Of a DNA stretch of 64,000 bases, positions 17,911 to 27,547 are shown in pieces. The first letter of the stretch is position 1. Every line of letters starts with the position of its first letter. The stretch spans positions 1-64,000 of the forward strand of contig CABYPW010000001.1 of assembly GCA_902520885.1 (NCBI GenBank), given 5' to 3'. The notes beneath the pieces are model-generated. The model was not told the origin of the DNA. It did not search any database and saw nothing but the letters and a program-made list of their open reading frames with translations. The position numbers and the translations under genes are program-made. The DNA comes from an uncultured SAR116 cluster alpha proteobacterium. Its GTDB lineage: Bacteria; Pseudomonadota; Alphaproteobacteria; Puniceispirillales; Puniceispirillaceae.

Positions 17911-18606
17911 TTAAAGGTGCTTCTTGGAAGGTACAAAATGGTTTAGAAAAAAACAACCAACAGAAATAGACGGACCAACTAAAAATGCAAATAATAAGGT
18001 ACCTATCCCAACTGTGCCTCCCAGAAACCAGCCGGAAATAACAACTAATATTTCTATCGTGCTTCGCACAATTGAAAAAGGTAAATTGGTCACTCTTGTC
18101 AGCCCTGTCATAAGCCCATCTCTGGCTCCAGGCCCAAGGTTGGCGCTAAGATATAGGGCAGCACCAAAGCCTACAATCAGAACACCAATAAATGATTGAA
18201 ATATCTGAAACAAATACAAATCTGGTTTAGGAAGGTAGGGTAAAGAAAGGTCCAACATGGAGGCAACTATAAATGCGTTTGCAATTGTTCCTATCCCTGG
18301 TATCTGACGAAGGGGTATCCATGCCAGCAGCACAACAAAACTAATTATAAATGTTGCAAAACCAACAGTCCAATCAGTAATTAAACTTATACCTTCAGCA
18401 AGAGTTGTCCAAGGACTTACACCGGCACCCGCGGCGATTAGCAGTGCTTCCCCTAAACCAAATAAAACCAATCCCAATATTAATACTAATATACTAAATA
18501 TTGGGGGTCGAATGGTTAATGCTTTTGGGGACCTCCAAAATAAGCGAGGCGCATGTTTTATGGTTAAAAACTGAAATACTTTGATAAAATTCATCAAAAG
18601 ACTCAA
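17911..18606 (-). CDS. YczE/YitT-like integral membrane protein
   Basis: A 231-residue protein with about five transmembrane helices, resembling the YczE/YyaS family of unknown function. Family-like segments include AAGAGVSPWTTLAEG and LSANLGPGARDGLMTGL, which give the pattern G-x-P-W-x-T and GxxARDGLM. It converges on uraD with a 25-base gap. Its role in purine use, if any, is unknown; such proteins have been suggested to be transporters or transporter regulators. Confidence 0.75.
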   Translation of the reverse strand: MSLLMNFIKVFQFLTIKHAPRLFWRSPKALTIRPPIFSILVLILGLVLFGLGEALLIAAGAGVSPWTTLAEGISLITDWTVGFATFIISFVVLLAWIPLRQIPGIGTIANAFIVASMLDLSLPYLPKPDLYLFQIFQSFIGVLIVGFGAALYLSANLGPGARDGLMTGLTRVTNLPFSIVRSTIEILVVISGWFLGGTVGIGTLLFAFLVGPSISVGCFFLNHFVPSKKHL

Positions 18607-18905
18607 AATAGTAAATTTTCAAAGAATCTTAGCTTGAATCAGAAAATTAGTCATTATTTTAAAATAAAAATATTCGTCAAGCTATCCGAAGATAAAGCAC
18701 AAACCATGGAAGCCAAGTCTCAAAAGGGACTATATTTTATCGAAGAAGTTATCGATGTAACTGTACATTTAGGAGAATATAATTTTTTAATGGGCATGGT
18801 CATCTGTTTTGTTGCTGGACAAGATGTCTGAAGATTTCGCAGAGATCATATATTGAAAGTCAATCCCCCTCTATGTTTTTAATATTTTTAACTACAGTAG
18901 TGTTA

Positions 18906-20225
18906 CTAAGAAGCTAGAGCTTTCTCGATAGGACCTAAAGCCTGTTCAATGTCGGCAATGATATCATCAATATGCTCTATTCCAACTGAAAACCTCACAT
19001 ATCCTGGCGTCACCCCTGTTTCAAGTTGTTCCGTTTCACTTAGTTGAGAATGTGTAGTAGATGCCGGATGTATTGCAAGCGTGCGCGCATCTCCTATATT
19101 GGCAACATGATAGACCATCTTGAGATTATCAATTAACTGTCTCCCCGCTTTTTCACCTCCTTTAAGTTCAATGCCAAGTAGGGGACCATATCCTGTCCGC
19201 ATATATTTATCAGCTCTTTCTTTATCAGCACCAGAAAAATAACTTGGATAAATTACATTGAATACCTGATTATGATTACTAAAATAGTCAGCCAGTTTTT
19301 GAGCATTAGCCTGCTGTTCTCTATAGCGCAACGGCAATGTTTCGAGTCCTTGGATGATTTGAAAGGCGTTAGTTGGAGAGATAGCTGGTCCTAAATCCCG
19401 GAGTAAAACTACACGGGCTCTTATAGCAAAAGCAATAGGTGCGCCAAGAGCTTCAGGGACAAGTTCACCCCAAACTGCGCCATGATAACTGTTGTCAGGA
19501 GTATTCATCAATGGCTGTTGTTCTGGTTTTTCTATCCAACTAAAATTACCACTATCAATTATCACTCCACCAATAGATGTCCCATGGCCTCCAATAAATT
19601 TTGTCAAGGAATGAACAACAATAGAAGCTCCATCCTCTATCGGCTTACAAGTAATTGGCGAGGCTGTGTTATCGACAATAAGAGGAATACCAAGTTTTTT
19701 ACCAATTTTGGCAACTTCGCTTGTCGGAAACAGCTTTAATTTTGGATTTGGAAGAGTTTCGCCAAAATAAGCACGTGTTTTTTTATCACTTAATTCAGCA
19801 AAACTTTCTGGTCTTTCTGGATCTGCAATACGAACCTCTATTCCAAATTGTTTAAGTGTATTATTAAATAAGTTCCACGTACCACCATACAAATGTGGAG
19901 ATGAAATAATATTGTCTCCCGCAGATGCTAGGTTTTGAATGGATAATGCAATAGCTGCTGAGCCGGAAGAAACACAAAGAGCAGCAAGCCCTCCCTCTAA
20001 TGCAGCCAACCTCTCCTCTAGTACAGCTGTTGTTGGGTTCATAATCCGAGTGTAAATATTACCTAACTCCTTAAGTGCAAATAAATTGCCTGCATGTTCA
20101 GTGTTATCGAATTGATAACTTGTAGTCTGATAAATAGGTACCGCTACAGAATTTGTTGATTTATCAGAGCGGTAACTTCCAGCATGTAAAACTAGTGTCT
20201 CTGGATTTTTTGAATTATTAGACAT
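18906..20225 (-). CDS. metY: O-acetylhomoserine sulfhydrylase (MetY-type, PLP)
   Basis: A 439-residue Cys/Met-metabolism PLP enzyme. The PLP lysine lies in HSLTKFIGGHGTSIGG and the phosphate-binding SSGSAAIALS near residue 85. Length near 430 and the NTPDNSYHGAVW-type insert favour O-acetylhomoserine aminocarboxypropyltransferase over MetB/MetC (about 390). It makes homocysteine directly from O-acetylhomoserine and sulfide. It is divergent from an Lrp-family regulator with 141 bases between, suggesting that the regulator controls it. Confidence 0.9.
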   Translation of the reverse strand: MSNNSKNPETLVLHAGSYRSDKSTNSVAVPIYQTTSYQFDNTEHAGNLFALKELGNIYTRIMNPTTAVLEERLAALEGGLAALCVSSGSAAIALSIQNLASAGDNIISSPHLYGGTWNLFNNTLKQFGIEVRIADPERPESFAELSDKKTRAYFGETLPNPKLKLFPTSEVAKIGKKLGIPLIVDNTASPITCKPIEDGASIVVHSLTKFIGGHGTSIGGVIIDSGNFSWIEKPEQQPLMNTPDNSYHGAVWGELVPEALGAPIAFAIRARVVLLRDLGPAISPTNAFQIIQGLETLPLRYREQQANAQKLADYFSNHNQVFNVIYPSYFSGADKERADKYMRTGYGPLLGIELKGGEKAGRQLIDNLKMVYHVANIGDARTLAIHPASTTHSQLSETEQLETGVTPGYVRFSVGIEHIDDIIADIEQALGPIEKALAS

Positions 20226-20343
20226 CCTAACCTCCGTTAAAATAGTAAATATTTATTTAAAGTATTTTATCCCTAATTTAAATAAAAATTATTTACTTTT
20301 TTCTTTTTTTTCTCTATTTTATATAAAAAAAAAGGAAAATTTT

Positions 20344-20355
20344 CTGTAATTACAG
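20344..20355. promoter_or_regulatory. Palindromic candidate Lrp-family operator
   Basis: CTGTAATTACAG is a perfect 12-bp palindrome, 11 bases before the ATG of the Lrp-like gene and in the divergent gap with metY. The AT-centred dyad resembles half-site pairs bound by Lrp/AsnC proteins. Binding here would overlap the regulator's ribosome binding region and could serve autoregulation. Confidence 0.45.
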
Positions 20356-20366
20356 GTTTTTATAGT

Positions 20367-20828
20367 ATGGATGAAATAGATAATAAAATACTCAAAATTT
20401 TACAGGACAACTCAAACATATCTTTGAGTAATCTATCAAAGCGAATAGGAATTTCCAAAACACCGTGCTGGAATAGAATAAGACGTTTTGAGGAAGAGGG
20501 TATTATATCCAAGCAGGTTGCTTTATTAAACAGAAATGCAATAGGGTTGCCTATCGTGGTTTTCTTATCTATTTCAGTTGGGAGACATAGTGCTGAATGG
20601 TCAGAAAAATTTAATGAACTTGTATATTTGCATAAGGAAATTGTTGAGGTTCATCGCCTAACTGGGTCTGGAGCTGACTACCTTTTGAAGATTGTAAGCC
20701 CAACTATTGAGGCCTATGACAAGTTCCAGCAAATACTTATTACAAAAATTGATTTTACTTCGATGTCATCAAGCGTTTCTCTGCACGAAATAAAATATCA
20801 AACTAGCTTTCCACTGAATTTGATTTAA
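20367..20828 (+). CDS. Lrp/AsnC-family transcriptional regulator
   Basis: A 153-residue regulator: an N-terminal winged helix-turn-helix (residues 1-60, with ISLSNLSKRIGISKTPCW as the recognition part) and a C-terminal RAM ligand-binding domain including the HRLTGSGADYLLKI segment. Members sense amino acids and bind DNA as oligomers. Divergence from metY and a palindrome just before the start codon point to control of methionine/sulfur metabolism and of itself. A perfect 20-bp AT palindrome spans its stop codon. Confidence 0.88.
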   Translation: MDEIDNKILKILQDNSNISLSNLSKRIGISKTPCWNRIRRFEEEGIISKQVALLNRNAIGLPIVVFLSISVGRHSAEWSEKFNELVYLHKEIVEVHRLTGSGADYLLKIVSPTIEAYDKFQQILITKIDFTSMSSSVSLHEIKYQTSFPLNLI

Positions 20829-20836
20829 ATCAAATT
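20817..20836. terminator. Perfect 20-bp AT palindrome between converging genes
   Basis: AATTTGATTTAAATCAAATT reads the same on both strands and overlaps the TAA of the Lrp-family gene. It sits 20 bases before the end of the convergent HD-domain gene. Position favours a bidirectional terminator, although it has no GC and would form a weak hairpin. Confidence 0.4.
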
Positions 20837-20856
20837 AAATTAGAGGTTTAAAGAAA

Positions 20857-21447
20857 TTAAAATTGAGATGGTTCTTTTAAAAAGATTTTATCAAAAGCAG
20901 GTCTGCTAAAAATTTCTCTGAGCATTGGCTCAAAATAACTTAGAGACTTTGTTTCGTAATCTGGATCAAACGACATTTGATCCCAATCACGGCAAAATTG
21001 CTCACATTTATCAAACCATGGATGCCCCCTCCATCGCTCTCTCTCATCTGGATTAAGTCCAACCTTATCTGCATAATATTTATATTGAAAAATCCCATGC
21101 ATTTCTAAAATCCAAGCTACTTCAGCTCTTACGTACGGCCGTATGATACACGCTGCCATTTGAGAATGATTCTCTGGAGCTAATTCGTCCCCTATATCAT
21201 GAATGAGAGCGGCTACAACCAACTCTATATCTGCCCCATCTGCCTCCGCTCTTGTTGCAGACTGAAGAGAGTGTTCAAGACGTGTAACTTGATAGCCTGC
21301 TAACGTGTCATCTAATCGCAAAAGAGCTTTTAAAATTCTATCTGGAAGTCCTTTGATATATTTAGTTTCCAGTGAATGCAAAAGCTTGTAATCTTCAATG
21401 CTTCCATGATCCATTCTTTTGAAAGAAACCTTATTTTCTTTGCTCAT
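20857..21447 (-). CDS. HD-domain protein, PhnZ-like di-iron oxygenase family
   Basis: A 196-residue cytosolic HD-fold protein. Probable metal ligands are His59, His83-Asp84 (ALIHDIGD), His94 (PENHS), His117 (EMHGIFQ) and Asp161. The pattern TRLEHSLQSATRAE, LIHDIGDELAPENH and HGIFQ matches the PhnZ/TmpB branch, in which a mixed-valent di-iron centre oxidatively cleaves 1-hydroxyalkylphosphonates. Other HD relatives are phosphohydrolases, so the chemistry is inferred. No partner 2-oxoglutarate oxygenase (PhnY) is nearby. It lies 28 bases downstream of a Sir2-family gene on the same strand and is probably co-transcribed with it. Confidence 0.7.
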   Translation of the reverse strand: MSKENKVSFKRMDHGSIEDYKLLHSLETKYIKGLPDRILKALLRLDDTLAGYQVTRLEHSLQSATRAEADGADIELVVAALIHDIGDELAPENHSQMAACIIRPYVRAEVAWILEMHGIFQYKYYADKVGLNPDERERWRGHPWFDKCEQFCRDWDQMSFDPDYETKSLSYFEPMLREIFSRPAFDKIFLKEPSQF

Positions 21448-21475
21448 TTTAATTTCCTACAATATGACTATTTAT

Positions 21476-22228
21476 TTACCCTTCTAGTCGTGAAATATAA
21501 TCCTCTGCTGTAGAACTATGATAAGTGATTGAAGGAATGCCTAAGTCAATGGGTTCAGGGTCAACAATTTCTATATCAGCCTTGTTTTGTAAAGCAATTC
21601 TAAGTGCAATTGAAGTGATATTTACACTGAAAGAAGTGCCTATAAAAACCACTTTATCTGCCTCTTGCATCCATCTCTCTGCCTCAGTCATTCTATATAA
21701 ATCCGTATAATATTCATCAAACAATAGTATAAAGGGCTTCAACGAAACCCCCTTTTCAGGCTTTTTTGTTGAGAGTGATATTTTAAAACTTTCTAGTAAC
21801 ACATATTTCAAACGAATATGGTCTTCAGCTTCTATTTTTAAATGCTCTACATCTTCCCAAGGGGCTTCTAGCAATTCTTGAGGTTGTTCCTGACTACTAT
21901 AAACAGTTACCCTATCTAACCTACCATGAATAGGAATATATGTTTTGTTTCCCGCCTTGCCATCAAGTCCGTCTATATTCTGAGTAATAAGTCTTTTATC
22001 TGAGAGCCATTGATGTGCTCTGTTTGGAGAGACATCCTTATAGGTCACAAAACGTTTATAATACCATAATAAAAATTCATCCGGTTGAGAACGGTATATC
22101 TGACGTGTAGCCATTTCCTGAGGAGTGTAGTTCGTACTCCCAATTGTCCAGAAGCCATCCTCACCCCTAAAAGTTGGGATTCCACTTTGTTTGCTAACTC
22201 CTGCTCCAGTAATGTACAAAGTTTTCAT
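21476..22228 (-). CDS. Sir2-family NAD-dependent protein lacking the zinc ribbon
   Basis: A 250-residue sirtuin-fold protein. NAD-binding motifs are intact: GAGVSKQSGIPTFRG (8-22), TQNIDGL and the catalytic His in PIHGRLD. The C-terminal Rossmann part has GTSFSV. Bacterial CobB and eukaryotic sirtuins hold a Cys4 zinc module, but this protein has no cysteine at all, so the zinc ribbon is gone or replaced by the acidic/Gln-rich segment after IHGRLD. It may act as a deacylase, ADP-ribosyltransferase or NADase. It heads a two-gene unit with the HD-domain protein and is divergent from the large hydantoinase gene. Confidence 0.82.
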   Translation of the reverse strand: MKTLYITGAGVSKQSGIPTFRGEDGFWTIGSTNYTPQEMATRQIYRSQPDEFLLWYYKRFVTYKDVSPNRAHQWLSDKRLITQNIDGLDGKAGNKTYIPIHGRLDRVTVYSSQEQPQELLEAPWEDVEHLKIEAEDHIRLKYVLLESFKISLSTKKPEKGVSLKPFILLFDEYYTDLYRMTEAERWMQEADKVVFIGTSFSVNITSIALRIALQNKADIEIVDPEPIDLGIPSITYHSSTAEDYISRLEG

Positions 22229-22371
22229 AATGTGTAATTTCCAAATAAAATAATTTAATCATATCGATTTACCTTTTGTTTTAAAAGTATTCAAATTTAT
22301 ATAGATTTATCGTAAATTGAGGAAATCTGAATCTCATATGTTCAAACCTAATTACAAAATAAGAATCTGTG

Positions 22372-25300
22372 ATGAGTAAATGGCATTTCTGGATAGATAG
22401 AGGCGGAACTTTTACTGATATTGTTGCGCAATCACCTAAGGGAAAATTGATAACAGATAAATTATTGTCAGAAAATCCAGACAAGTATAAAGATGCGGCC
22501 ATCCATTCCATTCGGAATTTAATGCAGTTGGAGAAGAGCTCAAAAATACCTGTTAGTCTTATTGGATCGATTAAAATGGGGACAACAGTAGCAACAAATG
22601 CCTTATTAGAGAGGAAAGGGGAACCTGTTGGACTTATAACAAATAATGGCTATGCGGATTCGCTCGAAATTGGATTTCAAGCAAGGCCCTCGTTATTTGC
22701 TCGTGAAATAAAAAAACCTGACCTTTTGTATAAGAGGGTGGTTGAACTTGACGTAAGGGTTGACTGGAAAGGGAACGAACTAAGCTATCTGAATAAATTA
22801 GAAACAAGAGAAAAATTACAGCAATTGTTTGATGCTGGTATTCGTTCTATTGCTGTTGTGTTTATGCATAGTTATAAATTTCCCAAGCATGAAAAACAAG
22901 TAGGGAGAATAGCACAGAAAATTGGTTTTAAACAAATATCACTAAGTCATGAAGTGTCACCGCTAGTTAAATTTATAAGCAGAGGTGATACTACAGTAAC
23001 AGATGCGTATTTGTCCCCATTGCTACATAGATATGTAGAGCAAATTAGAAGCGTTTTTGATGATAATCTAAATCAGCTAAATCTATTATTTATGACCTCT
23101 TCCGGAGGCCTTACGTCTGCTAATTTGTTTAGAGGAAAAGATGCCATTCTATCTGGACCCGCCGGGGGTATTATTGGTGCAATTAGAACAAGTGAATACT
23201 CAGGAGCCAAAAAAATAATAACGTTTGATATGGGGGGCACTTCAACAGACGTTGCTCACTATTCAGGAATAATTGAAAAGGAATTTGAGACTGAAATTGC
23301 CGGCATCAGAATGCGCGTTCCTATGTTGAAGATAAATACTGTGGCCGCTGGTGGTGGCTCCATTCTTGGTTTTGATGGCGAGCGCTTTCAAGTTGGCCCT
23401 TTTTCTGCTGGGGCAAATCCAGGGCCCGCCTGTTATGATATGGGTGGTCCACTTACAGTAACCGATGCCAACTTAATTCTTGGAAGACTGCAGCCTAAAT
23501 ATTTTCCAAAGCTTTTTGGACCAAATGGACAAAATGCACTTAATACTTCCATAGCTTTTTCAAAAATGAATAAAATAGCTAAAGAAACTAGGAAATCTGT
23601 ACTGAATGTTGCTGAAGGTTTTATTAAAATTGCAAATGAGAATATGGCGAATGCAATAAAAAAAATATCGGTTCAAAAAGGTTATGATATTTCTGACTAT
23701 GCCTTATCTTGCTTTGGAGGCGCTGGTGGACAACATGCATGTGCTGTTGCTGACTTACTTGGAATTAAAAAAGTCATAATCCATCCATTTGCCGGAGTTT
23801 TGTCTGCTTATGGAATGGGGCTTGCAGAAGTCACATCTAATCATCAACATCAAATTGAGCAGACTATAGATGAGAGGATAACTCCACTTCTTCAGAATGT
23901 AATTTCCTCATTGAGTGCTGATGCAAAAACAAAACTGATAAAACAAAATATTTTAGAAAAAGATATAAAAATTAGCTGCAAAGGTCACTTAAAATATAAA
24001 AATAGCGACAATACAATAGAGACTCCAATTTCTGATTTTAAAGGTATGAAAGCGAATTTTGAAAAAGCTCACAAAGAACAATTTGGCTTTGTAATGCAAA
24101 AAACAGATATCATTTTAGAATTTTTAGAAGTAGAGGCTAGCAGCGGCGCAACTCAAACACAAAAATTTAATCCAAGCTCGAAAAAAAATTGCCCTGAGCC
24201 TATAGATATTTGTGACTTATACTTTGGAGGTGGATGGCACGAAACTGCTATGTATTATCGTTCGCAAATAAACGAAGAACTAAAGATATCTGGTCCAGCT
24301 GTCATAATAGAAAAAATAGGAACGATTTTTGTGCAACCCTCATGGGAGGCAATAATAGATAAAAATGGCTGTGTTATTTTGTCTAGCATCCAAAGAAAAA
24401 ATGATAAGTTTATAAAACAAAAAAATGCAGACCCAGTTTTGTTAGAAGTTTTTAATAATTTATTCATGTCCATTGCAGAACAGATGGGCGTTAAATTGCA
24501 ACAAACAGCCCGCTCTGTAAATATCAAAGAGAGGTTAGATTTTTCTTGTGCTATATTTGATAGTAATGGAGACCTGATTGCAAATGCTCCGCATACGCCC
24601 GTTCATCTTGGTTCAATGGATAGGTCCGTTGCATCTGTTATTCAAGCACATCCAATAATGCATAAAGGAGACGTTTTTGCAACAAATGCGCCGTATAACG
24701 GAGGCACTCACTTACCAGATATAACAGTAATTACTCCTGTCTTTGATGCAAAACAAACAAAGCCAATCTTTTTTGTGGCATCACGTGGACATCATGCCGA
24801 TATTGGTGGTACAGCACCAGGCTCGATGACTCCTCTTGCAACTCATATTGAAGACGAGGGTGTGATTTTAAATAATATTAAGTTAGTGAGTAAATATAGA
24901 TTTCTTTATGAGGAGATTTCCCAAATACTCACTGAAAACAAATATCCATGTCGTAATCCAGAACAAAATATAGCAGATCTGAAAGCCCAAATTGCTGCAA
25001 ATGAGAAAGGTGTTATCGAACTAAATTCAATGGTCTCACAATTCAGCCTTAAATCGGTTGAAGCCTATAAAGGGTATATTCAGGATTATGCAGAGAATTG
25101 CATAAGGCGCATGATCAGTAAAATAAATGATGGAAAAGCAGAAATTTATTTTGACCAAGGCTGTAAAATTTCAGTTTCTATTACGGTTAATAAAACTAAA
25201 AAAACAGCAGTTTTTGATTTCACGGGCACGAGTTCCCAACAGCCTGATAACTTTAATGCACCAGAACCCATCACGAGGGCAGTAATCCTATATTGTATTA

Positions 25301-25962
25301 GGTGCATGATTGATGAAAACATTCCAATTAATGCAGGATGTTTGCGACCGATTTCCATTATTCTTCCACAGAATTCAATGTTAACCCCAAGCTATCCGGC
25401 TGCAGTGGTTGCTGGAAATGTAGAAGTTAGTCAAGCAATTGCTGATTGTATTTATTTAGCATTAAATGTCATGGCAAATGCTCAAGGCACGATGAATAAC
25501 CTAAATTTTGGCAATGAAAAGTTACAATATTATGAAACAATTTGCGGAGGTTCTGGAGCTGGTAATGGATTTCATGGCGCGAGTGCTGTGCAAACTCATA
25601 TGACTAATACACGTCTTACTGACCCAGAAATTTTAGAAATGAGGTATCCTGTTTTACTAAAACTTTCCAAGATAATGCGAGGAAGTGGAGGAGATGGAAA
25701 ATGGCGAGGGGGCGATGGGATAGAACGCCATATTACTTGTTTTGAAGAAATGGATGTATCAATTTTATCTGGTAGGCGCATCATAGCACCGATGGGTTTA
25801 ATGGGAGGCGGAAATGGAATTACTGGAAGGAATACTGTTTTACGCAAAAATGGAAGTTTTGAAGAGTTGGCAAGCAGAGTGCAATTTAAAGTTTATCCAT
25901 TTGAAACAATAATTATTCAAACACCCTCTGGAGGTGGTTACGGAGAACCCGGTAATGGATAG
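22372..25962 (+). CDS. Fused HyuA-HyuB hydantoinase / 5-oxoprolinase
   Basis: A 1196-residue cytosolic enzyme from ATG 22372; a GTG directly before it (22369) is in frame. The N-terminal half (to about 680) is HyuA-like, with [10 protein letters not shown] near the start, [11 protein letters not shown] as ATP-binding loop and AAGGGSILG. The C-terminal half is HyuB-like, with [29 protein letters not shown] and [11 protein letters not shown]. Fusion of the halves is known for eukaryotic OPLAH and some bacterial 5-oxoprolinases; many bacteria keep them separate. It opens cyclic amides (5-oxoproline, hydantoins) with ATP. Allantoin is itself a hydantoin, so a purine link is conceivable but unproven. 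Confidence 0.85.
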   Translation: MSKWHFWIDRGGTFTDIVAQSPKGKLITDKLLSENPDKYKDAAIHSIRNLMQLEKSSKIPVSLIGSIKMGTTVATNALLERKGEPVGLITNNGYADSLEIGFQARPSLFAREIKKPDLLYKRVVELDVRVDWKGNELSYLNKLETREKLQQLFDAGIRSIAVVFMHSYKFPKHEKQVGRIAQKIGFKQISLSHEVSPLVKFISRGDTTVTDAYLSPLLHRYVEQIRSVFDDNLNQLNLLFMTSSGGLTSANLFRGKDAILSGPAGGIIGAIRTSEYSGAKKIITFDMGGTSTDVAHYSGIIEKEFETEIAGIRMRVPMLKINTVAAGGGSILGFDGERFQVGPFSAGANPGPACYDMGGPLTVTDANLILGRLQPKYFPKLFGPNGQNALNTSIAFSKMNKIAKETRKSVLNVAEGFIKIANENMANAIKKISVQKGYDISDYALSCFGGAGGQHACAVADLLGIKKVIIHPFAGVLSAYGMGLAEVTSNHQHQIEQTIDERITPLLQNVISSLSADAKTKLIKQNILEKDIKISCKGHLKYKNSDNTIETPISDFKGMKANFEKAHKEQFGFVMQKTDIILEFLEVEASSGATQTQKFNPSSKKNCPEPIDICDLYFGGGWHETAMYYRSQINEELKISGPAVIIEKIGTIFVQPSWEAIIDKNGCVILSSIQRKNDKFIKQKNADPVLLEVFNNLFMSIAEQMGVKLQQTARSVNIKERLDFSCAIFDSNGDLIANAPHTPVHLGSMDRSVASVIQAHPIMHKGDVFATNAPYNGGTHLPDITVITPVFDAKQTKPIFFVASRGHHADIGGTAPGSMTPLATHIEDEGVILNNIKLVSKYRFLYEEISQILTENKYPCRNPEQNIADLKAQIAANEKGVIELNSMVSQFSLKSVEAYKGYIQDYAENCIRRMISKINDGKAEIYFDQGCKISVSITVNKTKKTAVFDFTGTSSQQPDNFNAPEPITRAVILYCIRCMIDENIPINAGCLRPISIILPQNSMLTPSYPAAVVAGNVEVSQAIADCIYLALNVMANAQGTMNNLNFGNEKLQYYETICGGSGAGNGFHGASAVQTHMTNTRLTDPEILEMRYPVLLKLSKIMRGSGGDGKWRGGDGIERHITCFEEMDVSILSGRRIIAPMGLMGGGNGITGRNTVLRKNGSFEELASRVQFKVYPFETIIIQTPSGGGYGEPGNG

Positions 25963-26013
25963 CAAATAAGCTTTTTAGCTAAAAAATTTTTAAAAATCCT
26001 GTATGTCCTTATT

Positions 26014-26757
26014 TTAAAATATAAGTTTACCCTGAACAAAGGCCTGTGCGAATTTACTTTCCGGATTATTAAAAAACTCCCTTGCAGATTGATATGCTTC
26101 TAGCTTGCCCTTATGAATGAAAATTATATCTTCAGCTAATCGTCGAGCCTGATTTAAATCATGTGTAATAAATATTATTTTTGTATTCTGATTACGCAAT
26201 TTTATTAAAAGTGTTTCTATCATCTGCACCGAATAAGGATCTAGGCTAGCTGTGGGCTCATCTAACAATAATATTTCTGGTCTTGATACCAATGCACGAG
26301 CTAGTGATAGTCTCTGTTTTTCTCCACCCGATAAACGTCTTGCTGGTAGATTTTTTTTCTCATAAAGGCCAACCTCTTGAAGTAATTTGTTTAGATTGGA
26401 TGTCTGTTTTGGTCTTTGAAGACTTGCTACAAAAGAAAGATTTTCTATTGCTGTTCTTCTGAGCAAAACTGCATTTTGAAATACCATCGCTTGTTTGAGT
26501 CTTATAGTGTTATTTAAATTGATACCATTAAATAACACTTCACCTGAGCTTGGTTTCTCAAGCCCATGTAGTAGTCTCATCAAAATACTTTTTCCTGCAC
26601 CATTCGGGCCCAAAATAATTGTTATACCTTTTGAATTAATAGAAAGTGAGATATTATCTATTAGATTGTTACCCAATTTTTGAAATGATACTGAGCGTAA
26701 CTTTATGGGTATCAATTCAAATTTGAATGATGCTTCTGAGTAATTTGTTTCAAACAT
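26014..26757 (-). CDS. tupC: Tungstate/molybdate-type ABC transporter ATP-binding protein (TupC-like)
   Basis: About 247 residues from the ATG at 26757, which lies one base after the permease stop; an upstream ATG at 26796 would overlap the permease gene by 38 bases and is less likely. Walker A GPNGAGKS, signature LSGGEKQRLSLARAL and Walker B LLLDEPTASLD are all intact. The C-terminal AREFFNNP segment is typical of TupC/WtpC-like ATPases. It should energise oxyanion import with the TupB-like permease. No periplasmic TupA gene is nearby. Confidence 0.75.
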   Translation of the reverse strand: MFETNYSEASFKFELIPIKLRSVSFQKLGNNLIDNISLSINSKGITIILGPNGAGKSILMRLLHGLEKPSSGEVLFNGINLNNTIRLKQAMVFQNAVLLRRTAIENLSFVASLQRPKQTSNLNKLLQEVGLYEKKNLPARRLSGGEKQRLSLARALVSRPEILLLDEPTASLDPYSVQMIETLLIKLRNQNTKIIFITHDLNQARRLAEDIIFIHKGKLEAYQSAREFFNNPESKFAQAFVQGKLIF

Positions 26758-26758
26758 C

Positions 26759-27457
26759 TTACCTGTCCATTGCCCAATTTTTAACTTTGACCGCAAATAT
26801 ATTCACACCAAGTGCAATCGCTAATAAAATAAAGCCTAGCGCGAGTGCTAATGAAAGATTACCCCTCGAAGTCTCTAGGGCAATTGCGGTGGTCATAACG
26901 CGAGTAAGATGATCAATATTGCCACCCACAATAGAAACAGCACCCACTTCTGAAATTGCCCTCCCAAAGCCTGCCAAAATTACAGTCAAAAGTGACATCT
27001 TTGCGTCTATAATATATGCCATTATAGCCTTGAATGTGGACACGTTCAGAGAACGAAATAAGTCGCGATATTCAATGTGCAAGTCCTCAATTATTTGCGC
27101 AGATAAAGCAGCAATAATAGGAATAACTAGTAACATTTGAGCTATAATCATTGCAGTTGGAGTATAAAGTAAGCTCAAAAAGCCAAGTGGCCCAGAACGC
27201 GAGAGGTATAAATAAACTATTAATCCAACAACAACTGGGGGCATTCCCATTAATGCATTTAGTATAGACAGGATAATTGAGCGTAACCTAAACCGATGGA
27301 TGGCTAAGAATGCTCCCAATGGCAAACCTATTACAATACTTCCAAACAATGAGGTTAGACTAACTTTTATTGAAAGCATAATAATTTCAAATAAATCAGA
27401 ATTGCCTGAAACAATCAGATAAAAAGCAGTTTGAAGGGATTCTGAAAATAGCTGCAT
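26759..27457 (-). CDS. tupB: Tungstate/molybdate-type ABC transporter permease (TupB-like)
   Basis: A 232-residue inner-membrane permease with about five helices. The cytoplasmic coupling segment FGRAISEVGAVSIVGGNI is typical of the TupB branch of molybdate/tungstate permeases. It is the first gene of a two-gene unit with the ATPase. Tungsten or molybdenum uptake would serve the molybdopterin-dependent xanthine dehydrogenase in this window. The substrate-binding subunit must be encoded elsewhere, or it has been lost. Confidence 0.8.
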   Translation of the reverse strand: MQLFSESLQTAFYLIVSGNSDLFEIIMLSIKVSLTSLFGSIVIGLPLGAFLAIHRFRLRSIILSILNALMGMPPVVVGLIVYLYLSRSGPLGFLSLLYTPTAMIIAQMLLVIPIIAALSAQIIEDLHIEYRDLFRSLNVSTFKAIMAYIIDAKMSLLTVILAGFGRAISEVGAVSIVGGNIDHLTRVMTTAIALETSRGNLSLALALGFILLAIALGVNIFAVKVKNWAMDR

Positions 27458-27547
27458 GAAAAGTGAAGCATCAATAAAAATAAAATGGAAAGCAGTAATC
27501 TAATTTTTCTGTGGAATGTAACAGAAATTTTATTAAATATTTAATAT

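Noticed and set aside
18634-18831. 65-codon plus-strand open frame between the YczE-like gene and metY
   Set aside because: No recognisable motif, no Shine-Dalgarno sequence, composition like non-coding AT-rich DNA.
22372-25962. Two separate genes hyuA and hyuB
   Set aside because: The frame is continuous with no stop or internal start signal at the domain boundary.
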